A stretch of 64,000 nt of DNA from Bacteroidales bacterium (GTDB lineage: Bacteria > Bacteroidota > Bacteroidia > Bacteroidales > P3): positions 22,616 to 86,615 of the forward strand of contig JAEEZY010000023.1 of the NCBI GenBank assembly GCA_016292015.1. The letters run 5' to 3'. Below the pieces are notes generated by a model, which was not told the DNA's origin, did not search any database, and saw nothing but the letters and a program-made list of their open reading frames with translations. Both the position numbers and the translations under genes were made by a program. This document shows, one piece after another, positions 37,464-45,756 of this stretch. Position 1 is the first letter of the stretch, and every line of letters starts with the position of its first letter.

Positions 37464-37542
37464 CTAAAAAGCAAGCCCCGACCACCAAGGCCGGGGCTTG
37501 TCGCTTCTGATGGGTCTCTGATGAGGATTATGCCCTGAAATG
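37464..37542 (-). ncRNA. candidate small RNA on the minus strand ending in a strong terminator
   Basis: A minus-strand -7 box (37548-37555) points at a short transcript that would start near 37541 and end at a 12-bp terminator stem (37472-37483 with 37489-37500, one G-T pair, 5-nt loop) followed on the minus strand by CTTTTTAG. No coding region fits. Expected length is about 75-80 nt. The hairpin's T-run is on the minus-strand side, so it is a better terminator for this RNA than for the plus-strand DUF6266 gene. Confidence 0.4.
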
Positions 37543-37547
37543 AGTTG

Positions 37548-37555
37548 CAAAGATA
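37548..37555 (-). promoter_or_regulatory. -7 promoter box of the candidate small RNA
   Basis: Minus strand TATCTTTG (CAAAGATA at 37548-37555). Its surroundings nearly duplicate the TetR promoter region at 31664-31685. No -33 TTG at the ideal distance. Confidence 0.45.
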
Positions 37556-37593
37556 CTAAAAAACTCTTTTGGTTTTAAAAGTTTTCTATTTTT

Positions 37594-38142
37594 TTATTTC
37601 TTCTTTTCCCTCGTTTTCGGGGCGAAGTTGTATCCGAACAGTATCGAAGGCTCAACACAGATTGTCTCGTCGCCTGTGGAGAAGTAGTAGTCGAACTGTC
37701 CCATGATGTACCAGTTGTTGTCTATCATCCGTCCGAAACGGAACTCGACGGGCAGCACCAGGTCCATATCCACGAAGCCCAGACCCACGCAGGGGCTGAA
37801 ACCTACCAGCCAGGGCTTTTCATTCAGGTTGCCGAACTCCATGAGCACGCCGGCCGACACCTTGAAATCGACATAAAAGTGGTCGTACTCGTTGTATGGG
37901 TGCATGGCACCTATGAATCCGCCTGCGCCGCCTACGTAGAAACCCAAGGCGAAGTTGTCAGACAGCGGGCGCGCAAAATCGTAACCCAGATGGATGTTCA
38001 ATCCTGCGCCATGCAGGTCGATATACTCGGCCGGAAGGCCTATTCCGAAGTTCATGCCTTTAAGCCAGGGACGGCTTTCCTCCTGGGCGTATGTGGCCAA
38101 GGTGCAAAGCAGCGCAATCGCTATTATTATTGTTTTCTTCAT
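37594..38142 (-). CDS. exported outer-membrane beta-barrel protein, uncharacterised
   Basis: A 182-residue protein with signal peptide (KKTIIIAIALLCTLATYAQ) and amphipathic strands such as GMNFGIGLPAEYIDL, GLNIHLGYDFARPL, FALGFYVGGAGGF, FKVSAGVLMEFG and YIMGQFDYYFS, ending FGYNFAPKTREKKK. This is the small outer-membrane barrel type. The start overlaps the stop of the upstream GH53-like gene by 4 bases (ATGA), implying translational coupling, so it probably works with that secreted hydrolase; the role is unknown. Confidence 0.65.
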   Translation of the reverse strand: MKKTIIIAIALLCTLATYAQEESRPWLKGMNFGIGLPAEYIDLHGAGLNIHLGYDFARPLSDNFALGFYVGGAGGFIGAMHPYNEYDHFYVDFKVSAGVLMEFGNLNEKPWLVGFSPCVGLGFVDMDLVLPVEFRFGRMIDNNWYIMGQFDYYFSTGDETICVEPSILFGYNFAPKTREKKK

Positions 38143-40061
38143 TTCACAATCTCCTTATGGTTTTTGAGTATAGTTTTGGCGGTGCCGACCTTGCCGTTGA
38201 ACTCGAACATAGACATGGCGTACCAGCCCTTGTAGTCGGGAGCCCAGTAGCGGATGCCAGCCATACCATTCTCCTTGCCCCATGCTATCACGTCTCTGTA
38301 GATGTCGGCTTGTCCCTGCTGGTCTTTGTTGTAGCCTTTGAGTTTCTTGTTCCAGCTGGCGAACGGTCCTTCCATTTTGCCCGACGGATACGAGAATTCA
38401 CCGATAAACACAGGTATTTCACATTTTCTGTTGATGCGTGCGATGGTTTTTTTCAGCAGTTTCTTCTTGTTCAGCGACATCGCCGGAGCACTGGGATAGT
38501 AGCTTATGCCTGCGGTCTCCATCTCGTAGCCGTGCTGGGCCATATATTTGAAGAATGCGGCGCAGCATCGAGGAGTGAACACCACTGTGGCGATATGGGT
38601 CGAGAACTTCACGTCCGAGGCGTCGATGCCGTGGTTGGCGTAGGCTTTCAGCACTCCACGTTTCACGGCGGCATATTCTTCGGCGTTGTATTTCCACACG
38701 TTGCGTTTCAGCCATCCTATCGAGAATAAGGAAGCCGTATAGCGTTTCATCGCGGATGCTTTCTCCAGTTTCGGGTTCACGGCCGATTTGGCTCCCATAC
38801 CGATTCCGGCAAAGCCGAAGTTGGCCTCGTTGCCGAGGTTCCAGTTCTTTACTGTGCAGCCGGTCGCGAGTATCGAGTCGGCCACCATCTCGCCGTAGGC
38901 CTCAAGCACCTCGCACACCTCGTCGAGCGTCAGTTCCGACCATTCTTTACCTCCCATAAGTCCGTTGAACTCGGGATACTCGTCGAAGCGCGGCGCCTGT
39001 ATCCTGTCCATATCCATATAGGTGTAGGCGCACATGATTTCAGGATTGATAGGCATGTTGAGCGATGCGGCTATACGGCAGAGCCTCAGGGCTTGGTCGA
39101 AGGTGTGCACGTTGGCGTTCTCGTCGGGTTCGCCATCGACGGTGTTTTCGGCGGTCTTGTGCCGCTTGGTGGCTATGCGCACGTACATCTCTGTCGAGCC
39201 GAGGTTGCGGTAAATCGTCTGCAGTTCCTCGGGTGTGGTGGCGGTCTCACCGTTCACGATGAAAGTGTAGTTGCTGTCGAACTGGTTGAGTGAGAAGGGG
39301 CTCAGCGAAAGCGCAACCCTGAAGTCGCTCACCTGCACCGTGGCCGGTGTCTTGGCTGCCGCCTTCTGCCTGTTGGCAAACACAAACGGAACCTGCATCT
39401 TTCCGCTGACCACTATGGGCTGCCGGCAGAGGACTGTCTGCTCATCGCCGTCCACCACGGCATATCCTACATATTCCATCTCGTCCCCCACTGACAACGG
39501 AGCACTGGCAACTGACTGCTGACCACTGACCACTGGCAACTGTGCCTTCACCACCCCTTGGTATTCTATCTTGTCGGCTCCGCCGCCTGCGTTGCATATC
39601 AGCTTGGTTGTGTTCGTCTTGCCGTTCTGCTTGACGGTCATCACATAGCTGCCCGCCTTCGAGAGCGACACCTTCATCAGGTGGGTTCCCGCCTCCATCT
39701 TCGAGGAGTGCTTGGCCACCGTGCGTCCGTTCGTGCCGGCTATCGTGACCGTCACCATCCCTGCATCTGTAACGGCGACATACACTTCCGCATTCCCGTT
39801 GAATGGGTTAGGTCTCACCGACAGTTTTTTACTGTCAGCCACCGGCTGCGTGCTGCCTGCTGCCCGCTGCCTGCTCGGCATCACCAGCACAGTGTCGGGC
39901 CATACAAGTGTCTGCTGCCAGCCTTTCGTGTGGTTGGTCACCACCACGCGGTCAAGCTGCACGTGGCGTCCGTTGCGGTCAAGTCCTGTGAACGTGACCG
40001 TCTGCGCCGCCGCACAAAAGCATGTCAGCACAAGTGCTATCAATGTAATCGTCTTTTTCAT
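38139..40061 (-). CDS. secreted GH53-like glycoside hydrolase with an N-terminal T9SS type A-like domain
   Basis: A 640-residue exported protein (signal peptide to about residue 20, ...CAAAQ). Residues 80-153 look like a type A sorting/Por domain: SVRPNPFNGNAEVYVAV, VTIAGTNGRTV, AGTHLMKVSLSKAGSYVMTV; such domains are normally C-terminal. The catalytic part (about 240-640) fits clan GH-A, closest to GH53 endo-galactanases: WNLGNEANFG (acid/base candidate Glu412), GISYYPSAPAM, and IPVFIGEFSYPSG (nucleophile candidate Glu555). Both catalytic Glu are present. Two linkers are encoded by in-frame heptamer arrays (39488-39543, 39844-39878). The divergent AraC-type gene is a plausible regulator. Substrate is inferred, not shown. 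Confidence 0.7.
   Translation of the reverse strand: MKKTITLIALVLTCFCAAAQTVTFTGLDRNGRHVQLDRVVVTNHTKGWQQTLVWPDTVLVMPSRQRAAGSTQPVADSKKLSVRPNPFNGNAEVYVAVTDAGMVTVTIAGTNGRTVAKHSSKMEAGTHLMKVSLSKAGSYVMTVKQNGKTNTTKLICNAGGGADKIEYQGVVKAQLPVVSGQQSVASAPLSVGDEMEYVGYAVVDGDEQTVLCRQPIVVSGKMQVPFVFANRQKAAAKTPATVQVSDFRVALSLSPFSLNQFDSNYTFIVNGETATTPEELQTIYRNLGSTEMYVRIATKRHKTAENTVDGEPDENANVHTFDQALRLCRIAASLNMPINPEIMCAYTYMDMDRIQAPRFDEYPEFNGLMGGKEWSELTLDEVCEVLEAYGEMVADSILATGCTVKNWNLGNEANFGFAGIGMGAKSAVNPKLEKASAMKRYTASLFSIGWLKRNVWKYNAEEYAAVKRGVLKAYANHGIDASDVKFSTHIATVVFTPRCCAAFFKYMAQHGYEMETAGISYYPSAPAMSLNKKKLLKKTIARINRKCEIPVFIGEFSYPSGKMEGPFASWNKKLKGYNKDQQGQADIYRDVIAWGKENGMAGIRYWAPDYKGWYAMSMFEFNGKVGTAKTILKNHKEIVK
39488..39543. 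repeat. eight 7-bp tandem repeats inside the GH53-like gene
   Basis: Plus-strand units CCACTGA, CAACGGA, GCACTGG, CAACTGA, CTGCTGA, CCACTGA, CCACTGG, CAACTGT. They encode the linker PVVSGQQSVASAPLS (about residues 176-190) between the sorting-like domain and the catalytic part. Confidence 0.85.
39844..39878. repeat. five 7-bp tandem repeats inside the GH53-like gene
   Basis: Plus-strand units GGCTGCG, TGCTGCC, TGCTGCC, CGCTGCC, TGCTCGG, encoding the linker PSRQRAAGSTQP (about residues 62-73) just before the type A-like domain. Confidence 0.82.
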
Positions 40062-40233
40062 AGGTGATTATGATTTGTGATTAACTTATGATTTGAGTTT
40101 GCAAAATTACATTCTTTTCTTCATACTGAGGTTGCCTGTTTTACATAATAATTGTTCTATTATCCATATTTTTGTATTAAAACCTATAATATTTTGTTCT
40201 TTTTAGCGTTTTGACTTTAATCTATACCTTATA

Positions 40234-40274
40234 ACCATTAACCGTTAACCATTAACCACTAACCATTAACCATG
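40234..40274. repeat. heptamer array merging into the AraC-type start codon
   Basis: ACCATTA, ACCGTTA, ACCATTA, ACCACTA, ACCATTA, then ACCATG: the sixth unit contains the ATG at 40272-40274. There is no unrepeated base between array and coding region. Confidence 0.9.
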
Positions 40275-41168
40275 TCCCCCGACTCACTGCCCATAGTCTC
40301 CGATGCCGACAGCTACAATGTGCTGGCACAATACGAGAACAAAATTACACTTGGACGCATCCCTCACCTTAAACGTGAATTCCCAGATTATTACCACCCT
40401 GGCGATTATGTGTTGCTGTTCTTCAAAGGTGGAACTCTGTCGGGCACCGTCAATATGCGTCCTTTCGAAATCAAGGCGCCAGCCGTCATGTTCGTCTCAG
40501 TCGAGCATATACTGCATCTCTCCGACGTCAGCGGCGACGTGAGTGTCGATACCATTGCCTTCAAGCACTCTGTGGGTGAAGACCTGAAAATCGACATTCC
40601 TCTGTCTCTCCTCCAGCAAGTCATGGTGCGCCCATCTGCCTTGTTGTCAGACTATGAGATTCTCCTCGTGCAGGATTATTTCAATCTCATAGCCTCCGTC
40701 ATTGGCTGGTGCACCGATGCCGACCGATATCTGGCCATACTATACCTCCTTCGCTCGCTCGCCACAATGTTGTGTGGTGTCTATCAATTAAACCCCGTTA
40801 ATGCGCGTCTTAGCCGTGCAGAAGAGATTGCCGGACGCTTCATGGTGATGGCCGAAAGGTTCTGTCGTGAGCGTCACGACATTGGTTGGTATGCCGACGA
40901 ACTCTGCCTCTCACCCAAGTATGTGGCCAACGTGGTGAAGGAGGTCACAGGCAACACGGCGGGCGACTGCATCAACGACAACCTCGTGCGGCAAGCCAAA
41001 TCCCTGCTCCTCACCACATCGCTCACCATACAGCAGATCAGCGACCGCCTCGGTTTCCATAACCAAAGCCATTTCGGCACCTTCTTCCGCCGCCACACCA
41101 ACACAAGCCCCACATCATTCCGCCATATTCCGACCTCCGAGGCGAACGGGATTCGACATAATCTATAA
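40272..41168 (+). CDS. AraC-family transcriptional regulator
   Basis: A 298-residue regulator. Residues about 20-160 form a cupin-like effector domain (the FFKGGTLSGTVNMRPFEIKAPAVMFVSVEHIL stretch). Residues about 190-295 are the double helix-turn-helix AraC domain: IGWYADELCLSPKYVANVVKEVTGNTAGDCINDNLVRQAKSLL and TIQQISDRLGFHNQSHFGTFFRRHTNTSPTSFR, the classic GFxxxSxFxxxFrxxxGxsPxxfR ending. It is divergent from the GH53-like operon over a 210-bp region and may control it; that is inference from position. Confidence 0.92.
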   Translation: MSPDSLPIVSDADSYNVLAQYENKITLGRIPHLKREFPDYYHPGDYVLLFFKGGTLSGTVNMRPFEIKAPAVMFVSVEHILHLSDVSGDVSVDTIAFKHSVGEDLKIDIPLSLLQQVMVRPSALLSDYEILLVQDYFNLIASVIGWCTDADRYLAILYLLRSLATMLCGVYQLNPVNARLSRAEEIAGRFMVMAERFCRERHDIGWYADELCLSPKYVANVVKEVTGNTAGDCINDNLVRQAKSLLLTTSLTIQQISDRLGFHNQSHFGTFFRRHTNTSPTSFRHIPTSEANGIRHNL

Positions 41169-41207
41169 AGTGTGTATTTTTGCAACCTGTCTTAATATTT
41201 CGAACAG

Positions 41208-41543
41208 ATGAACAAAATGATTGCCTATTGTGGGCTCGACTGTGGAAAGTGCGACGCCAATATCGCCACTCGGAACAATGACCGGGATCTGCGTTTGAGG
41301 ACCGCCAAACTCTGGTCAAAAATGAACGGCGTCACAATACTTCCCGAACACATCAACTGCGAGGGTTGCCGTATGGATGGCGTGAAGACCCCATTCTGCA
41401 GTACTCTGTGCGAGATTCGCAAATGTGCAATGGGCAAAAGGTTTGACACTTGCGGCGATTGCCACGAAATGGAGATTTGCCCCAAGGTCGGATCTGTACA
41501 CAAATACAATGATGATGCTAAGAAAAACTTGATTGTGCAATGA
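41208..41543 (+). CDS. DUF3795 cysteine-rich protein
   Basis: A 111-residue cytoplasmic protein with about eleven Cys residues: YCGLDCGKCDA near the N-terminus, INCEGCRMDG, FCSTLCEIRKCA and FDTCGDCHEMEICPK. This spacing is that of the DUF3795 family, presumed to bind zinc or an iron-sulfur cluster; the function is unknown. The start lies 39 bases after the AraC gene; a TATTTTTG box (41175-41182) could be its own promoter. The stop overlaps the start of the next gene by 4 bases. Confidence 0.85.
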   Translation: MNKMIAYCGLDCGKCDANIATRNNDRDLRLRTAKLWSKMNGVTILPEHINCEGCRMDGVKTPFCSTLCEIRKCAMGKRFDTCGDCHEMEICPKVGSVHKYNDDAKKNLIVQ

Positions 41544-42082
41544 TGGAAACCGAAAGGATACTTTTGCGACCGTGGCGTGAGGAAGATGCCGAGTCGCTCT
41601 ACAAATATGCTTCCGACCCCGAGGTGGGGCCTCGTGCCGGCTGGCCGCCGCATCAGTGTGTTGCCGAGAGTCTCGAGATCATACGTACCATCTTTAGCGG
41701 CGAGGGGATGTGGGCCATCGAATGGAAGGCAACGTGCGAACCAATCGGCTGCGTCGGCTATCTGCCTGATGCACATTCCAATCTGAAGATAGCGGCGAAC
41801 GAAGCCGAGGTGGGCTACTGGATTGCCCGTCCCTATTGGGGTAGAGGCATCTGCACCGAGGCATTGCGGCTCGTCATCGACCACTGTTTCAACGTGAAAC
41901 GGTTTGACGCCCTCTGGGGTGATTATTTTCCAGAAAATCCAGCCTCAGGTCGTGTGATGGAGAAATGCGGCTTCATCGACACAGGCCGCGAGACCCTGTG
42001 CCCCAACCTGGAACTAGGCTCCGACCGCCCTGTAACAATAATGAAACTCGAAAATGTAGGAGGAATCCGCAAGGAGGATTAA
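41540..42082 (+). CDS. GNAT-family N-acetyltransferase (RimJ/RimL type)
   Basis: A 180-residue acetyltransferase: TERILLRPWREEDAESLYKYASDPEVG at the N-terminus, CVGYLPDAHSNLKIAANEAEVGYWIARPYWGRGICTEALRLVIDHCF (acetyl-CoA binding region, with GRGICTEAL), and NPASGRVMEKCGF near the end. These are the marks of the RimJ/RimL-like GNAT group, which acetylate protein N-termini, antibiotics or small amines using acetyl-CoA. The substrate is unknown. ATGA overlap with the DUF3795 gene implies a two-gene operon; the ATG at 41543 is an alternative start. Confidence 0.9.
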   Translation: MMETERILLRPWREEDAESLYKYASDPEVGPRAGWPPHQCVAESLEIIRTIFSGEGMWAIEWKATCEPIGCVGYLPDAHSNLKIAANEAEVGYWIARPYWGRGICTEALRLVIDHCFNVKRFDALWGDYFPENPASGRVMEKCGFIDTGRETLCPNLELGSDRPVTIMKLENVGGIRKED

Positions 42083-42092
42083 ACCATAATTC

Positions 42093-43388
42093 CTATTCTT
42101 TCACCCCTTTGAACTTGAAACCTGCCTGCTCGACGGCTTTTCTCACGTCGTCGGCGTCGGCTTTGCCTGTGACGACGAGGGTGTTGGCCGCTGGTGTGGC
42201 TTCGCAGGTGGTGACGCCTGTCACCTTGCCGACCGACTGCTCACAGGCGGCCTTGCAATGATTGCAATGCATGCCTTCGACGGTATAAACAACCGTGTCG
42301 GCAGCCATTTCGGAGTCAGGGTTGACTTTATGCTTCTTGAATTTGCTGAACAGTTTCATGCTTAATGCTATTATGATGAACAATACTAAAAGTGACGAGC
42401 AGATGATCTGGAACACGCTGGGCGAGGCGTTTTCTGCGGCGCAGCAGGCACTGTGCATTCCGCAGCCTTCTGTCATACCGATAGCCTTAATGCCAAGCGC
42501 GTTAATCAGCAACCCGAATAAAACAGAAAAGCCCACGATGGTGAGGAGGTAAATCCACGTGAAGCGGCTGCCCATCGACTTGCGCACCACGAGAATGGAG
42601 GCGATGTTCACCGCCGGACCTGCCATCAGCATCACCAGCGCCGCTCCGGGCGAGAGTCCTTTCATCATCAGTGCCGCCGCCACAGGGATGCTGCCGGTGG
42701 AGCAGATATACATAGGCACCGCCACCACGAGGATGACCAGCATCTGAAGCAACGGTTGTTTGCCGAAGGAGAGGAAAAACTCGTCGGGCACGGCAACGTT
42801 GATGAGGGCGGCCACCAGGAGGCCTATAGCCAGCCGCAGCCCGATATCCTGAATCATATCGTAGTAGGCATACTTCAGCACACGCCAGAGGCGGCTAAGG
42901 AATGCTTGATTGTTTGAATGCTTGATTGTTTGAGTATTTGACGCGTCAGCACTCACACATTCACACATTGACGCATTTACGCAATCATATCGGTTGACCA
43001 GCAGTCCACCGCAGACGCCGGTAACCAGCGCCGCCACAGGGCGCGTGATGGCAAAGCCCAATCCCATCAGCGAGAAGGTGGCGAGGATGGAGTCGATGCC
43101 CGTCTGCGGTGTGGCTATGAGGAACGAGGCGACTGCCCCTTTCGACGCACCCTCGTTTTTCAACCCTACGGCGGTGGGGATGACTCCGCATGAGCAGAGT
43201 GGCAGAGGCACACCCAGCAGGGCCGCCCAGAGTACCGACAGCTTGTTGTTCCGCGACAGATATCGTGCGTAGAACCGTTTCGGAACAAACACATGCAGCA
43301 CCCCTGCGATGAGGAATCCCAGCAGAAGGTAAGGGCTCATAGCGTTGAGAACCGCCAGCAGAGCACTAAGAAAATCTTGTATAGTCAT
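42093..43388 (-). CDS. SO_0444-type Cu/Zn efflux permease with C-terminal HMA domain
   Basis: A 431-residue multi-pass permease of the DUF318/ArsP-like group. Two homologous membrane halves (about 1-130 and 165-340) carry GVPLPLCSCGVIPTAVGLKNEGASKGAVASFLIATPQTG and TGSIPVAAALMMKGLSPGAALVMLMAGPAVN; the PLCSCG motif is the hallmark. A Cys/His-rich segment (GCGMHSACCAAEN) follows. The last about 70 residues form a heavy-metal-associated domain with GMHCNHCKAACE (CxxC). Known relatives export copper or zinc, and this one most likely does too. The cytoplasmic loop between the halves is encoded by an 88-bp octamer array. It ends 10 bases from the convergent GNAT gene. Confidence 0.88.
   Translation of the reverse strand: MTIQDFLSALLAVLNAMSPYLLLGFLIAGVLHVFVPKRFYARYLSRNNKLSVLWAALLGVPLPLCSCGVIPTAVGLKNEGASKGAVASFLIATPQTGIDSILATFSLMGLGFAITRPVAALVTGVCGGLLVNRYDCVNASMCECVSADASNTQTIKHSNNQAFLSRLWRVLKYAYYDMIQDIGLRLAIGLLVAALINVAVPDEFFLSFGKQPLLQMLVILVVAVPMYICSTGSIPVAAALMMKGLSPGAALVMLMAGPAVNIASILVVRKSMGSRFTWIYLLTIVGFSVLFGLLINALGIKAIGMTEGCGMHSACCAAENASPSVFQIICSSLLVLFIIIALSMKLFSKFKKHKVNPDSEMAADTVVYTVEGMHCNHCKAACEQSVGKVTGVTTCEATPAANTLVVTGKADADDVRKAVEQAGFKFKGVKE
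42900..42987. repeat. eleven 8-bp tandem repeats inside the permease gene
   Basis: Plus-strand GAATGCTT, GATTGTTT, GAATGCTT, GATTGTTT, GAGTATTT, GACGCGTC, AGCACTCA, CACATTCA, CACATTGA, CGCATTTA, CGCAATCA. They encode the hydrophilic loop YDCVNASMCECVSADASNTQ and TIKHSNNQAF between the two membrane halves. Two unit families meet near 42947. Confidence 0.8.
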
Positions 43389-43437
43389 ATTATTGTCAGC
43401 TTGTTACAACGAATGGCAACCATCCGTTTCCAAGAGA

Positions 43438-43461
43438 CAAAGATATGCCTTTCCAAAGATA
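43438..43461 (-). promoter_or_regulatory. two tandem -7 promoter boxes for the permease gene
   Basis: CAAAGATA at 43438-43445 and again at 43454-43461 (TATCTTTG on the minus strand), 16 bp apart, each followed by TG on the plus strand. They lie 50-73 bases upstream of the start. No clear -33 element. Confidence 0.5.
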
Positions 43462-43574
43462 TGTGAAATCACTATTATTAGCGATTTTGGCGTTTTATCG
43501 TCTTTTCGGCCTGCTGGCCGTCATCAGTATGCCGACTACCGCGTATACGGCTCTAAAATCATCATTTTTGGGTA

Positions 43575-43605
43575 TTGCCGAGTTGTTTTGTCGTATTTAC
43601 TTTTG
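43575..43605 (+). promoter_or_regulatory. Bacteroidota-type promoter for the methyltransferase gene
   Basis: TTG at 43575-43577, 20-bp spacer, TACTTTTG at 43598-43605, about 43 bases before the ATG at 43649. Confidence 0.6.
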
Positions 43606-43648
43606 CAATCGGATTTGAAGATAATTTGAAACTAAAATCTATTAATAT

Positions 43649-44281
43649 ATGGGTATTTTAAGCAAGTTTTTCAGCAACGCCCGAAAGCCGGAGGGTTTCT
43701 TGGGGCGCATTATGGTTAATGGTATGAACGGTGGCCCGCATGCACGCATGGCGGAATGGGGGTTGTCGCATATTGACATCAGAGAGGACTCCGACGCCCT
43801 CGACGTGGGTTGCGGCGGAGGTGCCAATATCGCACGACTGCTCAAGCTCTGTCCTGGTGGAACTGTGAAAGGCATCGACTATTCGCCTGTGTCGGTCAGA
43901 AAATCCTCCGAAGTGAACGCTGATGCAATAGCTTCCGGATGCTGCAAGGTTGTAGAGGGGAGCGCGGCGGCGTTGCCGTTTGGTGACGGCGAGTTCGACC
44001 TCGTCACCGCCTTCGAGACCGTCTATTTCTGGCCTGGCATCGAGGATTGTTTCCGCGGTGTGCACCGTGTACTCAAGGAAGGCGGGCAGTTCCTTATCGT
44101 CAACGAGGACGATGGGCTGACAGGCAACAATGAGAAGTGGGAGAAGATGATCGACGGTATGCACACCTACACACCTGACGAGCTCCGCACATACCTTTCT
44201 GCGGCTGGTTTCCGGAATGTAAGCGTTCACTCTCGACTGGACGGAAAGAACCGTTGGCTCGCGGTCTCGGCTGTGAGGTGA
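43649..44281 (+). CDS. class I SAM-dependent methyltransferase
   Basis: A 210-residue methyltransferase. Motif I is ALDVGCGGGANIARLL (about residues 50-65), followed by GTVKGIDYSPVSVRKS (acidic motif II loop), AAALPFGDGEFDLVTAFETVYFWP (motif IV/V region of the Methyltransf_11 family) and VLKEGGQFLIVNED. The family transfers methyl groups from S-adenosylmethionine to many small molecules; the substrate is not readable from sequence. It has its own promoter and is convergent with the glutathione peroxidase gene, 8 bases away. Confidence 0.9.
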   Translation: MGILSKFFSNARKPEGFLGRIMVNGMNGGPHARMAEWGLSHIDIREDSDALDVGCGGGANIARLLKLCPGGTVKGIDYSPVSVRKSSEVNADAIASGCCKVVEGSAAALPFGDGEFDLVTAFETVYFWPGIEDCFRGVHRVLKEGGQFLIVNEDDGLTGNNEKWEKMIDGMHTYTPDELRTYLSAAGFRNVSVHSRLDGKNRWLAVSAVR

Positions 44282-44289
44282 AGGTATTT

Positions 44290-44919
44290 TTACAGCATCT
44301 CCTCGATGGCAGCCTCCATCTCTTCGGGTTCGGCTGTAGGTTCGAAACGCACTACCTTTGTGCCGTCGCGTGAGATGAGGAACTTGGTGAAGTTCCACTT
44401 GATGTCGGGATTCTTTGCATAGTCAGGATCTTGCTCCGACAGCATCTGGTCCATAAGCTGACCCAATCTGTGCTCGGGGTTGAACCCGGCAAATCCGGCT
44501 TGGCTTTTCAACCAGACGTATATGGGATGGGCGTTTTCGCCGTTCACCTCTATCTTTGACATCAAGGGGAAGGTCACTCCGTGGTTCAGACGGCAGAACT
44601 CAGCTATCTCTTCGTCAGAGCCCGGTTCCTGATGACCGAACTGGTCGCAGGGGAATCCGACGACAACGAGCCCACGGTCTTTATACTTTTCATAGAGTGC
44701 CTCCAATCCGTCGTACTGCGGGGTGAATCCGCACTTCGAGGCGGTGTTTACTATGAGCAGTACTTTGCCTTTGAAGTTGGCAAAATCGACCTCCTCACCG
44801 CTGTTCGACGTGGCCGTGAAGTCGTAAATCTTTGCTGTGTTGGTTCCGTTTTTTGCTGAATTGCACGAGGCAAGACATAATACAGAAACCAGCAAGGTGA
44901 TGAAACGTATCTTTTTCAT
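44290..44919 (-). CDS. glutathione peroxidase-family lipoprotein
   Basis: A 209-residue protein from the ATG at 44919, chosen because it begins a lipoprotein signal peptide (KKIRFITLLVSVLCLASC, Cys19); the frame is open further upstream without any reason to be coding. Thioredoxin-fold GPx with the active-site Cys63 (NTASKCGFTPQYDGLEAL), Gln97 in FPCDQFGHQEPG and the Trp of KWNFTKFL, that is, the Cys-Gln-Trp triad. Bacterial members are usually thioredoxin-dependent Cys peroxidases that reduce organic hydroperoxides. The lipobox places it in the envelope, which is less common than the cytoplasmic form. Confidence 0.92.
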   Translation of the reverse strand: MKKIRFITLLVSVLCLASCNSAKNGTNTAKIYDFTATSNSGEEVDFANFKGKVLLIVNTASKCGFTPQYDGLEALYEKYKDRGLVVVGFPCDQFGHQEPGSDEEIAEFCRLNHGVTFPLMSKIEVNGENAHPIYVWLKSQAGFAGFNPEHRLGQLMDQMLSEQDPDYAKNPDIKWNFTKFLISRDGTKVVRFEPTAEPEEMEAAIEEML

Positions 44920-45147
44920 AAACGTAAAAATAATAATTACATTTGGTGTGACTTTGGTTACAAAAATACAAAATAAATTCATATCTCTGGCTATTTGTTT
45001 TATTCTTGCATTTCTCCCCCTTTGTGGCCGAAATTGCAAATACAACTGTGATAGACGTCCACCATCCTCACACAATAATAAATTGCTGCCTCCGTTAATT
45101 ACTTTTAAAAGAGAACGTTTTATTAATCAAACAAAAATCTCAAAACG

Positions 45148-45726
45148 ATGAAGAAAGTTTTTTCAATTCTTATGGTTGCTTTCGCCCTGACGGCTATGAC
45201 TGCCTGCAAAAAGGACAACAACGATACGGACGACAACGGCAACGGGCAGCCGACGGCGAGCATTGCCGACAACACGCTCGTCTATGACGGCCAGACCTAT
45301 AAGTTCGACGACGTGGTGGTTGACTACTACCACAGCGAGCTTACTTTGGTCTCAGCCTTTACCAGTGATACGCTTGATAACGGCGACCCCAGGTTGTCGC
45401 TCGAGGGAATCCATATCACTCCGAGCACATGGAACAAGACCTTCGACCTCGCCAATGCTTCGCAGTGGCCCGGTGAAGCCATGGTGCCCCTGCACCTCAG
45501 AGGTGTTCTCAACATCTCGTTCGAGGCTTGGGCCAATGACGGCGTAATGGGTGGCGGCGGCGACCTCGACGGCGTGCACTACGAGAACGAATCCATATTT
45601 TCAAGCGGCACCTATACTGTCTCTGGTAACAACAACGGCACTCCCATCACCATCACCTACGACGGCACCCTGAAGAACGGCAAGAAGTTCCAGGCGAAGG
45701 TGGTGTCGAATAACTACGATATCTGA
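45148..45726 (+). CDS. uncharacterised lipoprotein (sibling 1)
   Basis: A 192-residue lipoprotein: signal peptide KKVFSILMVAFALTAMTAC (Cys20) followed by an acidic KDNNDTDDNGN linker. The mature part is a beta-rich domain (TLVYDGQTYKFDDVVVDYYHSEL ... SSGTYTVSGNNNGTPITITYDGTLKNGKKFQAKVV), similar to small Bacteroidota surface or periplasmic proteins of unknown role. The first about 30 codons are nearly identical in DNA to the next gene, while the rest differs strongly. The two genes are 30 bases apart. Confidence 0.7.
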   Translation: MKKVFSILMVAFALTAMTACKKDNNDTDDNGNGQPTASIADNTLVYDGQTYKFDDVVVDYYHSELTLVSAFTSDTLDNGDPRLSLEGIHITPSTWNKTFDLANASQWPGEAMVPLHLRGVLNISFEAWANDGVMGGGGDLDGVHYENESIFSSGTYTVSGNNNGTPITITYDGTLKNGKKFQAKVVSNNYDI

Positions 45727-45756
45727 TTTTAACCCCCAAAACAAAATTTTCAAACG

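Noticed and set aside
44920..45075. Upstream extension of the glutathione peroxidase gene to 45075
   Set aside because: The ATG at 44919 begins a textbook lipoprotein signal peptide; the upstream residues would bury it.
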